From: Candidatus Edwardsbacteria bacterium RifOxyA12_full_54_48
GTDB lineage: Bacteria; Edwardsbacteria; AC1; EtOH8
Reading direction: 5' to 3'
Length of the DNA: 64,000 nt
Assembly (NCBI GenBank): GCA_001777915.1
Contig: MFFN01000006.1
Location: forward strand, 211,001-275,000
Shown here: positions 59,085-64,000 of the stretch, piece by piece
How positions within the stretch are numbered: the first letter of the stretch is position 1
Layout of the letters: every line of letters begins with the position of its first letter
Translations under genes and position numbers: made by a program
Notes under the pieces: model-generated
The model's database searches: none
What the model saw: the letters and a program-made list of their open reading frames with translations, nothing else
What the model was told of the DNA's origin: nothing

Positions 59085-59657
59085 CTAACTTTTGGCTATG
59101 CCGTAGAAGAAAAGATCAGTTATGTTCTTGATGGTCTTGCTTTTGGAAATTTCGGGATGTGAATGAAATGCCCCCCGGCTGGCCATGGCCATCATGCCGG
59201 CCCACAGGGCATAATCGCCCTGCTTGAACTTGCCCGCCCTGGCGCCGTTCTCCAGTTCATCGGCCAGGACCTTTATCACCTTATGGTTATGGGCCTTGAT
59301 CTTTTTGACCCTCTTCATTATCTCCTTGCCCTCTATCTCGTGCATCAGGTTGAGCAGGGCGCGGTTTTCGGTCACAAAATCCGCCAGGGCCTCCAACATG
59401 CCTGCCACCTTATTTTCCGGGCTGTTCCGCTTTTTCCTGGCGGCAATCATCCGGCCGTGCATCTCATCCATGGCATTTTCCAATATGCTGAAGAACAGGT
59501 CCTCCTTGTGGGAAAAATAGCGATAGATGGTGCCCTTGCCGATCTTGGCCTCCCGGGCCACATCGTCCATCAATGTTTTATGGAAACCTTTCCGGGGGAA
59601 CACCTTCCCGGCGGCCCTCAGGATGTCCAGCTTCTTGTTATCGTTCAGGGTTCGCAT
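59085..59657 (-). CDS. TetR/AcrR family repressor of the exporter operon
   Basis: 190 residues. An N-terminal helix-turn-helix typical of TetR (LDILRAAGKVFPRKGFHKTL, VAREAKIGKGTIYRYFSHKE), then a ligand-binding helical domain (ALADFVTENRALLNLMHEIE). GGAG six bases before the ATG. The gene opens the exporter operon, and directly upstream is a perfect 36-bp palindrome covering the -10 box, so autoregulation is strongly suggested: ligand binding would release the operator and switch on tetR and the pump together. The inducer is unknown. Confidence 0.93.
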   Translation of the reverse strand: MRTLNDNKKLDILRAAGKVFPRKGFHKTLMDDVAREAKIGKGTIYRYFSHKEDLFFSILENAMDEMHGRMIAARKKRNSPENKVAGMLEALADFVTENRALLNLMHEIEGKEIMKRVKKIKAHNHKVIKVLADELENGARAGKFKQGDYALWAGMMAMASRGAFHSHPEISKSKTIKNITDLFFYGIAKS

Positions 59658-59668
59658 TTGTACTCCGA

Positions 59669-59704
59669 TTTATAATAGAACTGACCGGTCAGTTCTATTA
59701 TAAA
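59669..59704. promoter_or_regulatory. 36-bp palindromic TetR operator
   Basis: TTTATAATAGAACTGACC is followed by its exact reverse complement; the core is ACTGACCGGTCAGT. It ends 12 bases upstream of the tetR ATG and contains the -10 box. Size and symmetry fit one or two TetR-family dimers. Confidence 0.85.
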
Positions 59705-59725
59705 CAAAAAACAGGACATTGTCAA
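59697..59725 (-). promoter_or_regulatory. Consensus sigma-70-type promoter of the exporter operon
   Basis: On the minus strand TTGACA (59720-59725) and TATAAT (59697-59702) are separated by exactly 17 bases. Both boxes match the consensus fully. The -10 lies inside the operator palindrome, so a bound repressor would block polymerase. Confidence 0.9.
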
Positions 59726-59860
59726 GATGCCCGGTATCTATTGTTTGGCACTCCGAACCGGACTCTATTTAGAACGGCCTTTCGCCGTTTATGCCAGTTC
59801 TGGAGGAAGCTGGCTGTCCGGCTAGGGCCGTTCTTTGGGTTATGAAGACTCTATGCAGGA

Positions 59861-60400
59861 TTAGACAACGTATACTTGATAAGGTTTAATAGCATTTGAC
59901 ATTTTTTCCACAATTTCCTTTATCCTCACCATGTTCATCACGTCCTCCTGGTTATAGGCCAGCAAAGTGTTCAATGAGCCAATGCTGCCGTATTCGATAT
60001 AATTATGCCACAGATACAAGGCATCGCGGCCGTCCATATCCGGCAGATCCCTCCCGATCCCCAGCATCTTCTCGATGGCCTTCTGCCCGCCGGCCAGCCC
60101 TTGTTTTTTGCAGAGGTATCGCAGGTCTATGGAATCATACTTTTCCCTCAGGTCCAGCCCCAGCCGTTTCCGTATGACCGGGAGGTCGAAACAATGCCCG
60201 TTGAAGGTGTACAATCCCCTCAGGTTCGGGCCCGCTGCCTCTCCGGGATCTTTTATGATCGGCTTCGGCAAAAGTCTGGATATTCGGGCCTTGGTTATAT
60301 CCCTTCCTACTATCTGCTGGAATCCGGTGGATTCCGAATAAAATCCGAGGACGGTGATGTTTTGATGGAAATCGGTTTCGATATCCAAAAATAACGACAT
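59861..60400 (-). CDS. YprB-like ribonuclease H-fold exonuclease
   Basis: 179 residues. The DEDD-type motifs are visible: FLDIETDFHQ (D-x-E), FNGHCFDLPVIRKRLGL, and the third motif AYNQEDVMNMVRI with D153. The middle KYDSIDLRYLCKKQGLAGGQ matches RNase_H_2/YprB proteins. It probably degrades or trims nucleic acid 3' ends; substrate not known. The gene stands alone, downstream of the AsmA terminator. A weak hairpin (AACGGC / GCCGTT at 59773-59789) lies past its stop. Confidence 0.85.
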   Translation of the reverse strand: MSLFLDIETDFHQNITVLGFYSESTGFQQIVGRDITKARISRLLPKPIIKDPGEAAGPNLRGLYTFNGHCFDLPVIRKRLGLDLREKYDSIDLRYLCKKQGLAGGQKAIEKMLGIGRDLPDMDGRDALYLWHNYIEYGSIGSLNTLLAYNQEDVMNMVRIKEIVEKMSNAIKPYQVYVV

Positions 60401-60454
60401 AATATCATCTCTTGTTCCTTGAATAATATCAGTTTTGGCTGGTCTCTGTCAATG

Positions 60455-60482
60455 TAAAAAGGGGCGGTTCCAGACCGCCCCT
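60455..60482 (-). terminator. Rho-independent terminator of the AsmA-like gene
   Basis: On the minus strand AGGGGCGGT, loop CTGGA, ACCGCCCCT followed by TTTTTACA. A nine-bp GC-rich stem with a T run, 22 bases past the stop. Confidence 0.9.
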
Positions 60483-60503
60483 GAATGATTGATAATTTGA
60501 TCG

Positions 60504-63074
60504 TCAGTGGCCCCCAAAGATCCCTTTCAGCTTATCTGCAGCCTTTTTCTTGAGTTCCTCGGCCTCCTTCCTGGCCTTGTCCTCGGCGGCTTTCTTGGCT
60601 TTGTCGGCTTCGGCCTGGGCCTGGGCTTTGGCCTTGTCCAGTTCCTCCTGAGCCTTGCCTTTGAGCCTGGCCTGGGCCATCTGGGTGTCCCAGCCGATGG
60701 AAGGCTTCTGGGCCGGGCCCTTCACCAAAAGGTCCAGCACCATCCTGCCGTCCTTGTCGGAGAACAGGCTGGTGGCCGAAGATCTGGCCCGCAGCTTGTC
60801 GGATTCCTCCTTGGTCAGTTTGATGGACACCCGGTAATCCAAAGTGCCGTCGAACCCGGAACTGCCGGTAAGGTTGGCATCGCCGAAACGGCTGTCCAGC
60901 TTCAGGTCATCCAGATACAACCTCTCATTCAAAATCCGGAATCCCGTGGACAGGCTCTTGAAGGTCAGGTCCTTGTCGCCGGTCAGTTTGGTGTATTCGA
61001 AGACCTTGGCCAGCAGGTCCCAGTTGATTATCTTCCCCTCGCCGGTCCTGGCGCTGCCGGAGCCTTTCAGGGTCTTTTTGATCAGGATGGTGTCCGGGGC
61101 CAGCCCCGAGAACTCGCCGTTAATATCCAGCTTGGTGAACATCCGGTCCTTGAACGGGGTCAGGGCGCTTAAAAAATCGTTGGCCTCCAGCTGGCTGGCC
61201 TGGGCTTTCAGCTGGTACTCGATCTTGGTGAGATCGTTCAGATCGGACCACAAACTGCCCAGCACCTTCCCGCTGTAAATCCCCACCTGGCCGTCCAGAT
61301 TGAGTTTCCGGTCATTGATGGACAGGTTTCCGGCCAGGTTATCGTAATCTATCTTTAGGAATTTGATCTTGGCTATCCGTACCTTGCCGTCCATCAAAAA
61401 GTCCGGCAAAGGCGGCAGCACCGGAGGCGTCTGAACGGGGGCTTTCTTATCCGCCGTAGCCTTGGCGGAGGCGGAGGGAAGCGGCGGCAGCATCTCATCC
61501 AGGTCCAGCAGCGGCGAATTCAGGGCAAAGGTGATGACCGCCTTGCCCTGCTTGGGCAGGGCGATGGCCGGCTGGCCGGGCTTGGCGGCCGGCATTTCCG
61601 GAGCCAGGCTCAAAAAGTTCTTGACCTGGGCGGTTAACGACAGCGAGCTGCGGCCGATCTGGCAGGAGATGTCCGGAAGGTTGATAAGATTCTTGGTCAG
61701 CTGGATGGTGCCGTTCAGGTCGGTCACCGGCTTCATCAGGGCCTTGGTGGCCAGGGAGATCTTTTCGATGTCCACCCGGCCGTCCATGTTAAATGTATTG
61801 ATATCATTGACTTTCCCGTCCACCTTGAAGTCGGCCTTGATCTTCCCTGCCAGGGTCAGGCCCTCTTCCAAAGGAACATATTCCTTGACCTCGCCCAGGT
61901 CGAAGTTGCCCTTGAAAGCCGCCTTGATGTAAGGATCCTCGAAATTCCTGACCAGGCAGGACATCTCGAAACCGGCCGTCCCCAGCTTGGCCGAGATCTT
62001 TTTGATGTCCAGGTCGTTCTCGGTGAAGGTGATTTCCCCGTTGACGTCGGATATGGATTTGGGCAGCATGGCGTATTTTATCCCGATGTTGCGCAGGCCC
62101 ACCATGCCGTCCACCTTGGGCTTGGACTTGGGATCCTGGGGGTCTATCTGCCCGGTGATCTTAAGACCCAACTCCACCTTGCCGGTGGCATGGACATCCT
62201 TGGCCTGGGCCTTGAACTCCGGCGGGATGGCGGCGAAGATCTGCTTCATGTCGATGGCTGTGGTCTGCAGGGCCAGGTCCAGCACCGGCAGGCTGTCGAA
62301 GTCGGACACCGTGCCGGCCAGGGTCAGGGCAATGCCCTGGGGAGCCACGGTCAGGCGGTTGATGGTGACCACCGCTTTGGGCAGGTTGAGGCTGATGTCG
62401 TGGTCCACGTTGAGGTAGATGCGGCTGAGGCTGATGCCCGGCATGGTGGTCCTGATCTCCTTGACCTTGATCCAACCGGTGGTATGGATGTTCTCCAGCT
62501 TGGCATCGGCATCCAGCCGTAACTGCTCGTTTATGCCCAAAGCTTCGACCCGCATTTTAAGCTGTTTGTCTTCGAATATGAAACTGCCATCGTTGATCCT
62601 GAAGGATTGAACGGCGATGGACACCGGGCTGGAGCCCGGCGGCGGGGCCTTCTGGGAGGAATCGACCGGCACCGCCTTTATAAGGTCATCGAAATTGAAG
62701 GCGCCTTTGGTGCTTTTTTCTATCAGAATTGTAGGTTTATCGATGGTCAGGCTGGTGACCGCCAGCTGGCGTTTGAGCAGAGCCAGTAGATTTATTTTGA
62801 GGGTCACTGATTCGATAGAGACCATCGGCTGCTGGCCGAAATCCTGGGCATTGGCCAGTTCAATGCCCTTGAGCTGGACGCCCAGTCCGGTCCATACCTT
62901 AAGGGAGAAGCTTTCCACCTTGACCGGCCGCCCCACCGCCTGTTCGATCCTGGGCATCAGCAGGGCCCTCAGCTTGGCCGGGGGGAACATGATTTTTAAA
63001 GTGATCCCCGCAGCGATAAAGATGAAAACAAAGACCGCCAGGACGATCAATGATATCTTGAGAAATTTGTTCAT
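60504..63074 (-). CDS. AsmA-family envelope protein
   Basis: 856 residues. One N-terminal transmembrane helix (ISLIVLAVFVFIFIAAGITL), then the AsmA opening IMFPPAKLRALLMPRIEQAV and GVQLKGIELAN, followed by a long series of repeating beta strands (VKVESFSLKV, VTLKINLLALLKRQLAVTSL) as in AsmA/TamB-like bridge proteins. The AsmA C-terminal region follows (LKGSGSARTGEGKIINWDLL, GFDGTLDYRVSIKL). It ends in an Ala/Lys/Glu-rich predicted coiled coil (about 795-850) that is uncommon for the family. Such proteins are thought to carry phospholipids to, or affect assembly of, the outer membrane. GAGG lies nine bases before the ATG. Confidence 0.92.
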   Translation of the reverse strand: MNKFLKISLIVLAVFVFIFIAAGITLKIMFPPAKLRALLMPRIEQAVGRPVKVESFSLKVWTGLGVQLKGIELANAQDFGQQPMVSIESVTLKINLLALLKRQLAVTSLTIDKPTILIEKSTKGAFNFDDLIKAVPVDSSQKAPPPGSSPVSIAVQSFRINDGSFIFEDKQLKMRVEALGINEQLRLDADAKLENIHTTGWIKVKEIRTTMPGISLSRIYLNVDHDISLNLPKAVVTINRLTVAPQGIALTLAGTVSDFDSLPVLDLALQTTAIDMKQIFAAIPPEFKAQAKDVHATGKVELGLKITGQIDPQDPKSKPKVDGMVGLRNIGIKYAMLPKSISDVNGEITFTENDLDIKKISAKLGTAGFEMSCLVRNFEDPYIKAAFKGNFDLGEVKEYVPLEEGLTLAGKIKADFKVDGKVNDINTFNMDGRVDIEKISLATKALMKPVTDLNGTIQLTKNLINLPDISCQIGRSSLSLTAQVKNFLSLAPEMPAAKPGQPAIALPKQGKAVITFALNSPLLDLDEMLPPLPSASAKATADKKAPVQTPPVLPPLPDFLMDGKVRIAKIKFLKIDYDNLAGNLSINDRKLNLDGQVGIYSGKVLGSLWSDLNDLTKIEYQLKAQASQLEANDFLSALTPFKDRMFTKLDINGEFSGLAPDTILIKKTLKGSGSARTGEGKIINWDLLAKVFEYTKLTGDKDLTFKSLSTGFRILNERLYLDDLKLDSRFGDANLTGSSGFDGTLDYRVSIKLTKEESDKLRARSSATSLFSDKDGRMVLDLLVKGPAQKPSIGWDTQMAQARLKGKAQEELDKAKAQAQAEADKAKKAAEDKARKEAEELKKKAADKLKGIFGGH

Positions 63075-63202
63075 TTTTTATACCTCGGATTTATATTTTG
63101 TTGACAAAGAAAAGATACCATAAACGTTGTTAAAAAACAAGCGGAAATTAAAACCGCCTCCGGAAAAACGGAAGCTGGTAATTTTACACGGTAGAATCCA
63201 AA

Positions 63203-63235
63203 GCCGGTCATTTTGTTCGGGCCAAAATGATCGGC
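63203..63235. repeat. Inverted repeat, 13-bp arms
   Basis: GCCGGTCATTTTG, loop TTCGGGC, CAAAATGATCGGC: 12 of 13 positions pair by Watson-Crick rules and the other is a wobble. No T run follows. Confidence 0.6.
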
Positions 63236-63396
63236 CGGGGTATGGCCTGTCCGCCAATACCTGCACCATGCTAATGGCGGGGGGGCGGTCTGCGGCATCA
63301 GACATCGGATAAAAGAAATACGATTAATAACCGATCCTGGTATTTCGTATTCACGTTGATAAGCATTAGCTAGAGCGCCCCCAGGACTTCTCTTTG

Positions 63397-63427
63397 TTAC
63401 TTTCTCTTGGTCACAAGAGAAAGTAAG
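63397..63427. repeat. Inverted repeat TTACTTTCTCTTG / CAAGAGAAAAGTAA
   Basis: Thirteen-base arms with one bulged A around GTCA. Similar TTACTTT-CTTG / CAAG-AAAGTAA palindromes are common in intergenic DNA of many Gram-negative bacteria. Confidence 0.6.
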
Positions 63428-63463
63428 ACTAAGCCTGGATTCCTGTTTTCACAGGAATGACAA

Positions 63464-63494
63464 TAAAAAAGCCCCGGTATAAAGCAGGGACTTA
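63464..63494 (-). terminator. Rho-independent terminator of the GNAT gene
   Basis: On the minus strand AAGTCCC, an 11-base loop, GGGGCTT (one wobble pair) and then TTTTT. It lies about 12 bases past the stop at 63507. Confidence 0.65.
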
Positions 63495-63506
63495 TCCGGC
63501 GGATAT

Positions 63507-64000
63507 TTAATCCCTCCCAACGGCTCCGAAACCGGGCAGGCTATACCGATAGACCTTGCATAAACGGCATTTCCCGAACATGATTTTTTCTTTTTCTTCG
63601 ACCAGGATGTAGCCCGCCTTCTCCAGCACTCTGCAGGACCCGGTGTTCTTAACGGCCACGATCCCCAAAACCACAGGAAGCCCCAATTCCCCGACCGCCC
63701 AGCCACTCATGGCCCGAACCGCTTCCGTGGCATAGCCTTTTCCCTGAAGCTTTCCCTCTATGGCATATCCGATCTCCACGCTGTTCTCTGCCGGGCTTAA
63801 TCCGACATGGCCGATCAGCTCCCCGGTTTGTTTCAACTCGACGCCTAGCACCAAGGGTTTTCTTTGGGGCGCCGGTTCGCCCGGGTATTGCTCGATCAGG
63901 AATTTTATCACCCTGGCCGATTCTGCTTCATCCTTATATACCTGGTCCGGGATCCAGAGTCGCAGGCCTTCCTCCCGACTCATTTGCAGCACCTTGCCGG
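63507..64000 (-). CDS. GNAT acetyltransferase (RimJ/RimL type), 5' end beyond window
   Basis: About 164 codons are visible and the frame stays open to the right edge. The first visible residues (KVLQMSREEGLRLWIPDQVY) correspond to about position 30 of the family, so roughly 30-40 N-terminal residues are missing. The acetyl-CoA site is seen in ELIGHVGLSP, EIGYAIEGKLQGKGYATEAV (Q/R-x2-G-x-G/A) and VKNTGSCRVLEKAGYILVEE. It transfers acetyl groups to an amine, possibly a protein N-terminus or small molecule. The Cys-containing tail (MFGKCRLCKVYRYSLPGF) follows the domain. Substrate unknown. Confidence 0.85.
   Translation of the reverse strand, partial: GKVLQMSREEGLRLWIPDQVYKDEAESARVIKFLIEQYPGEPAPQRKPLVLGVELKQTGELIGHVGLSPAENSVEIGYAIEGKLQGKGYATEAVRAMSGWAVGELGLPVVLGIVAVKNTGSCRVLEKAGYILVEEKEKIMFGKCRLCKVYRYSLPGFGAVGRD

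Larger units (their letters stand above)
63075..63506. other. Intergenic region with several inverted repeats
   Basis: No gene is supported in this 432-base stretch. It holds two long inverted repeats (63203-63235 and 63397-63427), a short ATTCC-type hairpin (CCTGTTTTCACAGG near 63445) and the terminator of the acetyltransferase gene. Short open frames here overlap each other in both directions and have no ribosome-binding site. Confidence 0.6.

Noticed and set aside
1..64000. CRISPR arrays, tRNA or rRNA genes, insertion sequences, prophage genes
   Set aside because: No regularly spaced direct repeats, no cloverleaf-like conserved blocks, no transposase, integrase or phage structural genes were seen.

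Overview
The window looks like a bacterial chromosome from an uncultured lineage near the Fibrobacteres-Chlorobi-Bacteroidetes side of the tree (Edwardsbacteria, TA06 or WOR-3-like). This is an inference. It rests on a C25 gingipain-type protease, an M6 metalloprotease ending in a FlgD-like/type IX-style sorting domain, a decayed copy of the same sorting tail at 54.3 kb, and MglA/roadblock proteins mixed with chemotaxis genes. Every gene I can support (52 CDS and one gene remnant) is on the minus strand, so transcription runs from high to low coordinates. I found no tRNA, rRNA, CRISPR array or insertion sequence.

Region 1 (1-12.4 kb): secreted peptidases and envelope proteins. A C25 protease runs off the left edge. 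Two paralogous polytopic membrane/TPR proteins (3.2-5.3 and 10.3-12.4 kb) flank a 69-residue MshEN-like (c-di-GMP-type) protein and a large M6 protease.

Region 2 (12.4-28.3 kb): a chain of tightly packed or overlapping genes. It encodes a sigma-54 activator, a GT9 and two GT2 glycosyltransferases, three radical SAM enzymes, a DUF362 protein, four methyltransferases or methyltransferase-like proteins, a PLP decarboxylase of the DAP/ornithine family, an ATP-grasp ligase and a GNAT/FemAB-like transferase. This resembles an uncharacterised surface-glycan or lipid-modification pathway.

Region 3 (28.3-54.2 kb): a co-directional supercluster. In transcription order it runs cheW, cheY, cheA, cheC, a giant TPR protein, DUF4388-MshEN-TPR, TPR-roadblock, roadblock/MglB, roadblock, mglA, a DnaA-like AAA+ protein, DUF4388-MshEN-TPR, cheR, cheD, an AT-rich lipoprotein gene, cheB, a TPR protein, cheW, two methyl-accepting proteins, a CheW-like protein, a Ser/Thr kinase with PEGA repeats, a DUF5683-like membrane protein and a lipoprotein. 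I read it as a chemosensory pathway wired to an MglA polarity switch, with possible cyclic-di-GMP input. This is the best candidate for an undescribed system.

Region 4 (54.2-64 kb): a decayed sorting-domain tail, then a TetR-controlled tripartite MacAB-TolC-like exporter whose promoter (TTGACA-17-TATAAT) overlaps a 36-bp perfect palindrome. After it come a YprB-like nuclease, an AsmA-family protein and a GNAT acetyltransferase cut by the right edge.

Intergenic DNA carries several rho-independent terminators, REP/MITE-like elements with ATTCCCGC-type ends, and a pair of dispersed 145-171 bp repeats.
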